Source of the DNA: JAZDCJ01 sp036311985
GTDB taxonomy: Bacteria; Actinomycetota; Actinomycetes; Actinomycetales; Micrococcaceae
DNA length: 24,501 nt
Assembly (NCBI RefSeq): GCF_036311985.1
Contig: NZ_JAZDCJ010000024.1
Strand: one strand, 5' to 3'
The translations under genes were made by a program, and so were the position numbers. This document shows positions 1 to 8,100 of the stretch, piece after piece; position 1 is the stretch's first letter, and each line of letters starts with the position of its first letter. The notes below the pieces were generated by a model. That model was given only the letters and a program-made list of their open reading frames with translations, was not told where the DNA came from and ran no database searches.

Positions 1-985
1 CGGAGCCGAAGTAGCCGATCGCCCGGTACACGGCCTGGACCGGGTAGTCCACGATCTCCCCCGTACCGCGCACGTTGCCCGTGCCGTCCAGCTCCTGCCG
101 CTCGAAGCGCAGCCCGGACACCCGCCCGTCCTCGCCCAGGACCTCGACCGGGTTGTGCAGGAAATGCAGGTGCAGGCGCCGCGAGGCCCCCGTGTCCTGC
201 TCTTCCACGAGCCAGTTCGTCAGCGTGTTCACCATGGTCTTGACCTGGTTGTTCGTCTTGATCGCCTCGTCCGAGGCCGCGTCGAACTCGAAGTCCTCCG
301 GGTAGAGCACGATGTCCACATCCCGCGAATGGCTCAGCTCGCGCAGCTCCAGCGGGGTGAACTTGATCTGCGCCGGACCGCGGCGGCCGAAGACGTGCAC
401 GTCCGTGACCGGGGAGGCCTTCAACCCCTCGTACACGTTCGCCGGGATCTCCGTGGAGAGCAGGTCATCCGCGTGCTTGGAGAGCACCCGGGCCACGTCC
501 AGGGCCACGTTGCCGTTGCCGATCACCGCGACCTCGCGCGCCTGCAGCGGCCAGTGCCGGTCCACGTCCGGGTGCCCGTCGTACCAGGACACGAAGTCCG
601 CGGCCCCGTAGGAGCCCTCGAGCTCGATCCCGGGGATGTTCAGGTCCGCGTCCCGGATCGCCCCGGTCGCGAAGACCACCGCGTCGTACATCGAGCGGAT
701 GTCGCTCAGCTGCAGGTCGCGCCCGTAGGTGACGTTGCCGAGGAAGCGGATGTCGCCGCGGTCCAGGACCTTGTGCAGGGCGTTGACGATGCCCTTGATG
801 CGCGGGTGGTCAGGCGCCACCCCGTAGCGGATCAGCCCGTAGGGCGCCGGGTAGGCATCGAAGAGGTCGATGCTGACCTCGAACTCGCGCTCGGCCTTGG
901 TCAGGATGTCGGCAGCGTAGACGCCCGCCGGGCCGGCGCCGATGATGGCGACGCGGAGCGGGCGGTTCTCGGCTGGGTGGGACAC
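1..985 (-). CDS. fprA: Ferredoxin/adrenodoxin-type NADP+ reductase (FprA-like), 3' end beyond window edge
   Basis: FAD-dependent reductase expected to move electrons between NADPH and ferredoxin-type carriers in the cytoplasm. The 328 codons seen begin with a GTG at 985 and run off the left edge. The N-terminus carries the FAD Rossmann motif GAGPAG (residues 16-21), followed by the family signatures APYGLIRYGVAPDHP and IKGI. A second nucleotide-binding motif, GNGNVALDVARVL, marks the NADP site. This order matches the adrenodoxin reductase/FprA family (about 450 aa), so roughly the last quarter is missing. The GTG start is supported by GGAAGGA about 7 nt upstream on the minus strand. It is separated from the upstream esx gene by a strong hairpin, so it probably has its own promoter. 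The family is clear from the motifs; the physiological electron partner is not shown. Confidence 0.93.
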   Translation of the reverse strand, partial: MSHPAENRPLRVAIIGAGPAGVYAADILTKAEREFEVSIDLFDAYPAPYGLIRYGVAPDHPRIKGIVNALHKVLDRGDIRFLGNVTYGRDLQLSDIRSMYDAVVFATGAIRDADLNIPGIELEGSYGAADFVSWYDGHPDVDRHWPLQAREVAVIGNGNVALDVARVLSKHADDLLSTEIPANVYEGLKASPVTDVHVFGRRGPAQIKFTPLELRELSHSRDVDIVLYPEDFEFDAASDEAIKTNNQVKTMVNTLTNWLVEEQDTGASRRLHLHFLHNPVEVLGEDGRVSGLRFERQELDGTGNVRGTGEIVDYPVQAVYRAIGYFGS

Positions 986-1016
986 GGGGAATCCTTCCGG
1001 ACAGGGGATCGCGGGC

Positions 1017-1030
1017 GCGCTAAATAGCGC
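1017..1030. promoter_or_regulatory. Perfect palindrome GCGCTA-AA-TAGCGC in fprA leader
   Basis: Two 6-bp arms with a 2-nt spacer form a perfect inverted repeat just downstream of the candidate fprA -10. It sits where a repressor could block early transcription, 32-45 nt before the GTG. It is the most AT-rich spot of this spacer. No regulator is identifiable from the sequence. Confidence 0.35.
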
Positions 1031-1040
1031 ACAACCACCT

Positions 1041-1070
1041 AGTCTAATTCGGGATCGCCCTGCGCCCTAA
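1041..1070 (-). promoter_or_regulatory. Candidate fprA promoter
   Basis: On the minus strand a TAGACT -10 hexamer (1041-1046, TANNNT type) lies 18 nt from a weak TTAGGG -35 (1065-1070). The predicted start point is about 50 nt upstream of the fprA GTG. Called by pattern only; the -35 is poor. Confidence 0.4.
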
Positions 1071-1151
1071 CTTTCCCGGCGGAACGTGGCGGGCGCCACG
1101 ACCGGGCAGGACCGGGCGGGAAGGCATCCTCGCGGGCACACCGGGGAAACA

Positions 1152-1189
1152 CCACGGGGCGGGTGGCCCTCAGGCCGCCCGCCCCGTGG
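1152..1189 (-). terminator. Strong hairpin terminator after the esx pair
   Basis: A 12-bp perfect stem (1152-1163 with 1178-1189) continues through one G-U wobble and four more pairs to a 4-nt loop at 1169-1172, about 17 pairs in all. It begins 15 nt after the stop of the downstream WXG100 gene. It is followed on the minus strand by TGTTT, a weak T-tract typical of high-GC actinobacteria. It separates the esx genes from fprA. Confidence 0.75.
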
Positions 1190-1204
1190 GTACCGCAACA
1201 CCGC

Positions 1205-1513
1205 TCAGATGCTGTCGACGCGCGTCCCGACCTTGTTGCCGGTCTCCGCGGCGGTCACCTGGTTCTCGTCGAGGAGCTGACGGGCCTTGCGCACCAGCTC
1301 GAGGGTGTTGTTGGCGGCCGTGATCCAGGCCTTCTCCTTCTGGTCGTAGCCGTCGCGGTTCTGCTCGTCCTCCCAGTTGGTGGCGACGAAGTTCTGCTGC
1401 TGCTCGCGGTCGCCGATGATCGTCTCGATCCGGCCGGCGATGCGCAGGACGTCGGCCTCGATGCGGGCGGCTGCGCCGGCGTCGAAGGAGATCGTGTCCT
1501 TGTCCTTGCTCAT
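1205..1513 (-). CDS. WXG100-like ESX protein with WED in place of WXG
   Basis: Small helical protein of 102 aa, the length and fold pattern of an ESAT-6/CFP-10-type type VII substrate. Two amphipathic helical stretches (about residues 12-43 and 55-82) flank a turn containing W47-E48-D49, where most WXG100 proteins have W-x-G. Start chosen at the ATG at 1513 because AAAGGA lies about 7 nt upstream; a longer reading frame to 1570 has no such site. No YxxxD/E is seen after the second helix (Y55-E59 is at the wrong end). It follows the other esx gene by 93 nt in the same direction, so the two probably form an operon and a heterodimer. Secretion is inferred from family and context, not shown. Confidence 0.8.
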   Translation of the reverse strand: MSKDKDTISFDAGAAARIEADVLRIAGRIETIIGDREQQQNFVATNWEDEQNRDGYDQKEKAWITAANNTLELVRKARQLLDENQVTAAETGNKVGTRVDSI

Positions 1514-1606
1514 GGTGTGTCCTTTCACTGCGGCCTCATGCGGCCGGTCTGCTCTGGTGGTCTCGTGCATCCGGGGTCCGGCATCGCGGCCCCGCGGGGG
1601 CGTGGG

Positions 1607-1954
1607 TCAGCGTCCGCCGAAGCTGAAGCCCGTGACCTCGGTGGCCGAGGCGACGGACTCCGCGGCGGAGCCGCCGGCTTCGAAGGCGTCGTCCATCGTG
1701 ATGTATTCCTTGGCGATGTCGGCCTGTCCGCGGGAGATCGACGCCAGGGCGCCGATCAGGGCGTTCTGCACGCGGTTCGACTCGGCCATGAACGAGCGGA
1801 ACTTGACCGCGCCGTTGCCGCTGAAGGTCTGCTCCAGGTCCTCGACGCCATCGATGAGCTCCTCGACCAGCTTCACGAGCTCCGCGCCGGAGTTCTCCGA
1901 CTGGGTCGAGGCGTCGCCCATGGCGGGGACGTTCATCTTTCCCTTGAAAGTCAT
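1607..1954 (-). CDS. WXG100-like ESX protein with FSG turn and YxxxD signal
   Basis: 115-aa small helical protein, first gene of the esx pair. The helix-turn-helix pattern is that of WXG100 proteins, with F44-S45-G46 at the turn, so the tryptophan is replaced by phenylalanine. Y84-I-T-M-D88 near the end of the second helix matches the YxxxD/E export signal described for type VII substrates. A Gly/Ser-rich tail follows. Start at 1954 is supported by AAGGAAG about 6 nt upstream; the frame stays open upstream but has no ribosome site there. As only this member carries YxxxD in the usual place, it likely provides the signal for a heterodimer with the product of 1205-1513, to be recognised by EccC encoded at 5105. 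Its sequence is less canonical than average, so some annotation pipelines may miss it. Confidence 0.8.
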   Translation of the reverse strand: MTFKGKMNVPAMGDASTQSENSGAELVKLVEELIDGVEDLEQTFSGNGAVKFRSFMAESNRVQNALIGALASISRGQADIAKEYITMDDAFEAGGSAAESVASATEVTGFSFGGR

Positions 1955-1989
1955 AGCTGCTTCCTTGCCTCTCGGTGTGGGCCGCCGGT

Positions 1990-2012
1990 GGGCCGGCCTG
2001 TTCCGCCGGCCC
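1990..2012 (-). other. Leader hairpin of the esx genes
   Basis: GGGCCGGC (1990-1997) and GCCGGCCC (2005-2012) form a perfect 8-bp stem with a 7-nt loop, 36 nt upstream of the first esx start. It could be an RNA structure in the leader or chance in GC-rich DNA. Confidence 0.3.
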
Positions 2013-2117
2013 GGAGTCAGACCGTGGCGGCGGGGTTCGTGTATCTTCTGCAAGTGGACTTTCGCTTGCCGTGGTTCCATACAACGCCAGCGACGGGGAG
2101 CCGGTCAAGGCGGACGC

Positions 2118-2135
2118 ATGGGGAGAACTCCCCAT
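2118..2135. promoter_or_regulatory. Perfect 18-bp palindrome between divergent esx and ecc genes
   Basis: ATGGGGAGAACTCCCCAT has perfect 8-bp arms around AA. It lies inside the 267-nt divergent spacer, 87 nt before the plus-strand operon and 164 nt from the esx start. Its symmetry and position suggest an operator for a dimeric regulator controlling the secretion locus. No convincing -35/-10 pair could be assigned for either direction, so its relation to the promoters is unknown. Confidence 0.45.
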
Positions 2136-2221
2136 TCGGGCCGCCGCGGCACAGTTCTTGGATTAACTACTGACATGATGGGTTGCGGAAAGCCGCACAC
2201 ACGCCGAGGAAGGGGACGCCC

Positions 2222-2575
2222 ATGGCCACGGAGTTCGACAGCCAGCTCATCGAGTCGGTCGCCGTGCGCCGCAACCGCGTGACGGACGCCCTGCTCTACG
2301 CCTCGAACCCCACCGAGCGCCGCTGGAAGGCCACGGCGAAGCAGTTCCTGTTCAGCGTCGTCGCGGCCGCCCTCATCGCGGCCATCTGCGTGGCCGTGGC
2401 CTTCGTCGGCAACATGATCGCCGAGCAGCAGCGCAAGAACGAGGAACGGGAACAGCAGCGCTCCGCCGTCGTCCTCGAAATCATCCAGCCCGCCGCCGCG
2501 TCCGTCCTCCCCCGCGAGGCCGGCGCCGCACCGCACGCCCCCGCCCGCATCGCCCAGCACCCGAGGGGAGCCTGA
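2222..2575 (+). CDS. Small single-TM protein, first gene of the T7SS operon
   Basis: 117-aa protein of unrecognised family. An N-terminal hydrophilic region of about 32 residues is followed by one strong membrane segment (about residues 36-63). Next comes a highly charged stretch rich in E, Q, R and K (about 64-80, probably helical) and an Ala/Pro-rich tail. Start at 2222 is set by AGGAAGGGGA about 7 nt upstream. The stop is 7 nt before eccD, so the genes are almost certainly co-transcribed. Position implies an accessory membrane component of the type VII machine. It is too short for EccB or EccE and shows none of their motifs that I can recognise. The function should be left as unknown. Confidence 0.75.
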   Translation: MATEFDSQLIESVAVRRNRVTDALLYASNPTERRWKATAKQFLFSVVAAALIAAICVAVAFVGNMIAEQQRKNEEREQQRSAVVLEIIQPAAASVLPREAGAAPHAPARIAQHPRGA

Positions 2576-2582
2576 GACCTCC

Positions 2583-3929
2583 ATGGCCCAGCCCTATACG
2601 CGCGTCACCCTGATCGGCCCGCACCGGCACGTCGACCTCCTCCTGCCCTCGCAGGCGGCCGTCGGCACGCTCATGCCGCAGATCCTGGACCTCCTGGGCG
2701 ACCGCCCCGGCGAGCGCGTGGCGACCAAGATCCTGCTGACCGCCTCCGGCGAGCCGATCCCCTCGCAGGAGACCCTGGCCGGCGCCGGGGTCCTGGACGG
2801 GGAGCGCCTGACGCTCTTCAACAACGAGGACGCTCCCCCGCCGGCGGTCGTGTACGACATCGCCGACACGGTCGTCGAGCAGTCCGAGCGGGTCCGCGGC
2901 CCGTGGACGCGGGCGCACCTCGTGGCCGGTTCCGGCGTCTTCGCCGCGGCCGGGTTCCTCCTGGCGCTCGAGCTGCTGCTCGGCCGCTACCTGCCCGGGC
3001 AGCGGTGGTGGATCTCGCTCGCGGTCGGCGGCGCCGCGCTGGCGCTCGGGGCCGCCACCGCGCGCGCCGCACGCCCCGTGGCCTCGACCCTGCTCGGCAC
3101 GGGCTGGGCCGCGGCCCTGCTCGGCCTGGCCCATTGGGACGCCGGCGTTCCGCTGCGCCTGCTGCTGGCCGCGGCGGCGACGGCCGTCCTGACGGCCGGC
3201 CTCGCCGCCGTCGCCCCCGATCCGCGGCCGCGCCTGACCGCTGCGGCCATCATGGCATCGCTCACGGGGGCGTGGGCGCTCGCGCTGCCGTTGGCCGCGT
3301 GGGCCGCGTCCGCGGACGGGATCGGGCAGGCGGCGGGGGTCGGCGGGATCGCGGCCGTCGCCTCGCTCCTCGTGCTCGGGCTGCTGCCGGGCATCGCGCT
3401 CTCCGCCTCCGGGCTCGCGCGGCTCGACGACCGCCGGGCCCAGGGCGACGCGATCCTCCGCCGCGACGCCGTCGGCGCGATCCAGGCCGCGCATGCCGGC
3501 CTGGCGCTCTCGACGGTGGCGGTCGCGGCCTCGATCGCGGCCGGGCTCTGGCTCGTCGCCACGGCCGCCGAACGCCCGGTCTGGACCTTCCCCCTCCTCG
3601 CGGTGCTCGTGCTCGCGACCCTGCTCCGCGCCCGCTCGTTCCCCCTGGCCCTGGAACGCTACGCCCTCTACGCCGCGGCCGGCTTCGGCGCCGCGGCCGG
3701 CGCGTGGACGCTCGCAGGGCTCTACCCGGACACGGCCTGGCTCGTCGGCCTGGGCGTGCTCGTGGCGGCGCTGCTGACCGGGCTCGGCCTCGTCGTCGTC
3801 CTCCCCGAACACACGCAGGCGCGGCTGAGGCAGCTCGCCGAACGCGTCGAGACGCTGGCCGTCCTCGCGTCGGTCCCCCTCGTCGTCGGCTACTTCGGCG
3901 TGTTCGCGAAGATGCTCGAGACGTTCTAG
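2583..3929 (+). CDS. eccD: Type VII secretion integral membrane protein EccD
   Basis: 448-aa membrane protein of the ESX core complex. Residues 1-80 form a ubiquitin-like (YukD-type) domain, recognisable from the strand pattern TRVTLIG...VDLLLPS and LTLFNNED. After a linker come about 11 hydrophobic segments from residue about 115 to the C-terminus, as in EccD. It is a little shorter than mycobacterial EccD (around 470-510 aa), but no domain seems missing. In known ESX systems EccD builds the inner-membrane pore with EccB, EccC and EccE. Start ATG at 2583; GGGGAG lies 12 nt upstream, a long spacing that suggests coupling to the preceding gene. The next gene starts 16 nt after the stop. Confidence 0.88.
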   Translation: MAQPYTRVTLIGPHRHVDLLLPSQAAVGTLMPQILDLLGDRPGERVATKILLTASGEPIPSQETLAGAGVLDGERLTLFNNEDAPPPAVVYDIADTVVEQSERVRGPWTRAHLVAGSGVFAAAGFLLALELLLGRYLPGQRWWISLAVGGAALALGAATARAARPVASTLLGTGWAAALLGLAHWDAGVPLRLLLAAAATAVLTAGLAAVAPDPRPRLTAAAIMASLTGAWALALPLAAWAASADGIGQAAGVGGIAAVASLLVLGLLPGIALSASGLARLDDRRAQGDAILRRDAVGAIQAAHAGLALSTVAVAASIAAGLWLVATAAERPVWTFPLLAVLVLATLLRARSFPLALERYALYAAAGFGAAAGAWTLAGLYPDTAWLVGLGVLVAALLTGLGLVVVLPEHTQARLRQLAERVETLAVLASVPLVVGYFGVFAKMLETF

Positions 3930-3945
3930 AGGCAAGGAAGAAGCG

Positions 3946-5100
3946 ATGACCACGCCCCAGGATCCCGCCCGCCCGCCCGTCGACCCGTGGGCGCCGCAGC
4001 CCCAGGACGACCCCTGGGCGCCGGCCCCCGCCCCGCGCCGTGAGCGCCGCCGCCGCTCCGCAGGGCAGGGAACGACGCCGGGGCCCCGCCCGGGCGCGCC
4101 GTCCGCCTCCCCCGCGGCGTCCGGGTTCCCCACCGGGTTCGACGACGCCCGGGCGGACGACGGCGGCCTGGGCGCCGGTTCCGGTGCCCCCGGCGGGCTC
4201 GGGACGCCGCTCGACGGAGACAAGCTGCGCCTGGCCTCGCGCGCTGCCGGCTCCCGGCTGCTGCCGCGGGCGCTGAAGTCCATGTTCACGGCGGACACGA
4301 CCGCCTCGGACCTCGTCGCACACGCCGCCCAGGCGCAGGCCCCCGTCACGACGGGACGGCGCATCGCCGTCGTCTCGACGCGCGGCGGCGCCGGCAAGAC
4401 CACCGCGGCCGCCCTGCTGGGGCGCGTCTACGCGGCCGTCCGCCAGGACACGGCCGCCGTGCTCGACCTCGACCCGGGGCACGGGAGCCTGGCGCTGCGG
4501 CTCGGGACCACCGGCGGGGCGGCCGTCGACACGCTCGTCGAGCACGCCACGGGCGGCCGGCTGCCCACGGCCGCGGACCTCTCCGGGCTCCTCGCCCACG
4601 CCGCCCCGAACCTCGCCGCGAGCGGACCCCGCGGCGGACTGCTCGGCGGTGCGGCGACGCCGCCCGCGTCGCTGCGCGAGGCCTGTGCGGCCGTGTCCCG
4701 CTACTTCCCCGTCACCCTGCTCGACTGCCCGGCGGGCCTCGCCGCACCGGAGACGCAATCGGCCCTGGCCGACGGCCACGCCGCCGTCTTCGTCGTGCCC
4801 GCCACGCTGGCCGGGCTCGACGACGCGTTCACCCAGCTCGCCGCCTGGCGCCAGACACCGCAATTGGCGCGGATCCCGCTCAGCGTGCTCGTGCTGCAGG
4901 CGGACAAGGCCTCGCCCCTGCGGGCGCTGGACCAGGCCGGGCGGATCTCCCGGCTCGGCTTCGACGCCTTCGCGATCGGCTACGACGCCCACCTGGCCGG
5001 CGGTTCGCTCCTGTCCCTGCCGCTCCTCGCGCCGGAGCACCGCGCCGCCGCCGCGGCGCTCGCGGGACGGGTGCTGGAGCAGGCCAACGGGAGGCGCTGA
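3946..5100 (+). CDS. MinD/ParA-like ATPase of the T7SS locus, Pro-rich N-terminus
   Basis: 384-aa soluble protein. The first ~60 residues are Pro/Ala/Arg-rich and contain two DPWAP repeats (residues 13-17 and 22-26) and an RRERRRR basic patch, probably disordered. The C-terminal ~250 residues form a SIMIBI-type ATPase: RGGAGKTT at 146-153 (deviant Walker A, with R146 where MinD/ParA proteins usually carry the signature lysine), then VLDLDPGHG, and VTLLDCPAGL as the Walker B region. Architecture resembles the EspI/MinD-like proteins of mycobacterial ESX loci, which link energy state to secretion; that role is inference here. AAGGAAG lies about 6 nt before the ATG. It sits 16 nt after eccD and 4 nt before eccC, so it is part of the same operon. 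Confidence 0.8.
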   Translation: MTTPQDPARPPVDPWAPQPQDDPWAPAPAPRRERRRRSAGQGTTPGPRPGAPSASPAASGFPTGFDDARADDGGLGAGSGAPGGLGTPLDGDKLRLASRAAGSRLLPRALKSMFTADTTASDLVAHAAQAQAPVTTGRRIAVVSTRGGAGKTTAAALLGRVYAAVRQDTAAVLDLDPGHGSLALRLGTTGGAAVDTLVEHATGGRLPTAADLSGLLAHAAPNLAASGPRGGLLGGAATPPASLREACAAVSRYFPVTLLDCPAGLAAPETQSALADGHAAVFVVPATLAGLDDAFTQLAAWRQTPQLARIPLSVLVLQADKASPLRALDQAGRISRLGFDAFAIGYDAHLAGGSLLSLPLLAPEHRAAAAALAGRVLEQANGRR

Positions 5101-5104
5101 GTCC

Positions 5105-8100
5105 ATGGCGCAGAAGATCATCCACCGTCCCGCCCGCACGTCGCCGCCGCTGCGCGGCTTCCGGCCCTTCACGATCGACGGGCCGCCGGCCGTCGAGGGC
5201 GATCCGCCCGGGCTCAACCTCGCTTCGATCGTCCCGATGCTCGGCGGGGCCGTGTCCATGACCGTCATGATGACGTTCCGCAACTCGCCCTTCGCCGCGG
5301 TCGGGGCCATGATGATGATCCTCACCGTCGTCATCGCGGTCTTCATGATGTTCAGCCAGCGCGGCAAGCAGCAGAAGACGCGGTCCCAGCTGCGCGACAA
5401 CTACATGCGCTACCTCGAACGCACGCGCGTCGCCCTGCGCGCCGACGAGCAGGAGGCCGTCCGCGTCGCCGGGATCTCCAGCCCGCCGCCGCAGGCCCTC
5501 TTCGACATCGTCCGCACGCCCATGCGGCTCTGGGAACGCCGGCGCGGCAATGAGGACTTCCTCGTGGTCCGTGTCGGCTCGGGAGAGCGCCCGTGCCGGG
5601 ACATCGCCGTCGCCGACACCTCCGGCTCCACGCAGCAGCAGGACGCCTTTATGGCGGCCGAGGCCGAGATCCTGCGCCGCCGCTACGCCACGAGCCCCGA
5701 GCTTCCCCTCACGGTGCCGCTCGACAACGCCGGAAACGTCAGCGTCGTCGGCTCCCGCGGGTTCGTCCTCGCCGTCGCCCGCAACGTCCTCGCCTCCGCG
5801 GCCGCGTTCCACTCGCCCGAGGACCTCGGGATCGCCCTGGCCGTCCCGGAGGACCGCCGCGGGGACTGGGAATGGGCGTCCTGGCTGCCGCACCTCGCGG
5901 ACCAGGCCAACGTCGCCCCGACCGGCCCCGTCCGGCGCGTCGCGGCCGACATGAACGGTCTCGGCGACATCCTCGCCGCCGACCTGCTCCAGCGCGCCAA
6001 GATCGCGGTCGAGTCCCGCAAGATCGACGCCTCGCTCGGCCAGGTCCTCTCCCGGCTGCTCGTCGTCTCCGACTCCCACGGCGGCCAGGCCCAGGAGCTG
6101 CCCGTCGCCGACACCTCGATCGAGCCGGCCCGCATCGGCGTGAGCGTCCTGCACCTCGTCCACGAGCGCGGACAGGAGCCCTCCGAGGTCTCCGTGCGGA
6201 TCAGCGAGACCCCCACCGGCTTCGAGATCCAGAACTACCGCCGCGACCCGGTCAACCCGGAGACGACCTCCGGCGCCCTCGACGAGCTCTCCCCCGCCAC
6301 CGCGGCGGCCCTGGCCCGCGAGCTCGCGCCGCTGCGCCTCTCCGCCGACTCCCTCGAGCACGGGGGCTCCGGCGAGGGCTCGCAGTCCTTCCTCGAGATG
6401 CTCGGCCTCTCCCCGAAGCTGGACCGCGCCGACATCGAACGCACGTGGCGCCCCCGCAACGAGTCGGAGTTCCTGCGCGTCCCGCTCGGGCCCGACGACC
6501 GCGGCAAGCCGACCGTGCTGGACCTGAAGGAGTCCGCCCAGTTCGGCATGGGACCGCACGGGCTCTGCATCGGCGCGACGGGCTCCGGCAAGTCGGAGAT
6601 GCTCCGCTCGCTCGTGTTCGGGCTCCTCGCCACCCACTCCCCCGACGTCCTGGCCATGGTGCTCGTGGACTTCAAGGGCGGCGCGACGTTCGCGCCGTTC
6701 GAAGGCGCCCCTCAGGTCACCGGCATCATCACGAACCTCTCCGACGACCTCTCGCTCGTCGAACGCGTCTACGCGAGCCTCAACGGCGAGATCCTACGCC
6801 GCCAGGAGGTGCTCAAGGCCGCCGGCAACATCGCCAACATCACCGACTACCAGGTGCACCGCAACGAACGCCTGGCCCGCGGCGAGGAGATGGACCCGCT
6901 GCCCCACCTCGTGGTCATCATCGACGAATTCGGCGAGCTGCTCACCGCCCGGCCGGACTTCATCGACCTGTTCCTCTCGATCGGCCGGATCGGCCGCTCC
7001 ATCGGCGTGCACCTGCTCCTGAGCAGCCAGCGCGTCGAGGGCGGCAAGCTGCGCGGCCTCGAGACCTACCTCTCCTACCGGATCGGCCTGCGCACGCTCT
7101 CCGAGGGCGAGTCGCGGACCGTCCTGGACACGGGAGACGCCTTCCACCTGCCGCCCGTGCCCGGCTACGGCTACCTCAAGGTGGACACGACCGTCTACAC
7201 GCGTTTCAAGTCCGGATACGTCTCCGGCGCCCTCGAAGCCGAGGAGACGCCCGAGGAACGAGCCGCCGTGCAGGAGGCGCCCGACGTCGTCCCCGTCCCG
7301 TTCTACGCCCTCGAGGCCGAGCCCACGTCCGAAGGCGCCGCGCCGAAGCCCGCGAAGAACGCTCCCGCCCGCCGCACGACGGGCCCCACCGTGATGTCCA
7401 CGCTCATGGACACGCTGCGCACCTTCCCGCGCTCCGTCCAGGAGATCTGGCTCCCGCCCCTGCCGGCCGCGCTCTCCCTCGACGCCGCCGTCGGCGCCGT
7501 CCACCCCGGCGAGCACGGGCTGCGGCTCGAGCACGGCGGGCGGCTGCGCGTGCCGATCGGCCTCCTCGACGACCCCGCCAAGCAGTGGCAGGGGCTGTGG
7601 GAGATCGACTTCACCTCCGGCGGCGGCAACCTCCTGGTGGTCGGCGGCCCGCAGTCCGGCCGCTCCACCGTACTGCGCACGCTCGTCGCCTCGATCGCCC
7701 TCACGCACACGCCGCAGGAGGCCGCCGTCTACTGCGTGGACCTGCTCGGCTCCGGCCTGCTGCCGCTCGGCGGGCTGCCCCACGTCGGCGGCACCGCGAT
7801 CCGCACCAACCGCGAGGTCGTCCGCCGCACCGTCGAGGAGCTCGTCGGCATGCTCCTGGTCCGCGAGCGGATCTTCGAGCAGCACCAGATCGACTCGCTC
7901 ACCACGATGCGGCGCCTGCACGCCGCGGGCCGCCTGCCCGAGCTGCCGAGCGCCGACGTCTTCCTCGTCATCGACGGCTACGGCCAGATCGCCGACGACT
8001 TCAACGAGATCCAGGACGGCGTCTACGCCCTCATCATGCGTGGCGGCGGCTACGGCATCCACGTCGTGACGACCCTGAACCGCATGGCCGAGGTTCGGAT

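Noticed and set aside
155..1027. Long plus-strand open frame of 290 codons
   Set aside because: It is the antisense shadow of fprA; its product is rich in R, V, G and H without family features, typical of GC-rich complementary frames.
1514..1570. Longer start for the WXG100 protein at 1205-1513
   Set aside because: The extra residues are unlike the family and AAAGGA precedes the ATG at 1513.
1585..1596. Small hairpin between the two esx genes (CGCGG-CC-CCGCG)
   Set aside because: Only five pairs with a two-base loop in very GC-rich sequence; likely chance.
2481..4403. 640-codon minus-strand frame, and similar long frames opposite eccD, the MinD-like gene, eccC and pucR
   Set aside because: These lie opposite well-supported genes, have low-complexity Arg/Gly/Pro/Ala products and no ribosome sites. 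High GC at third positions removes stop codons from other frames.
4649..5104. Possible N-terminal extension of EccC
   Set aside because: The upstream frame runs inside the MinD-like gene and encodes Arg/Pro-rich sequence; the ATG at 5105 has a ribosome site and matches the family N-terminus.
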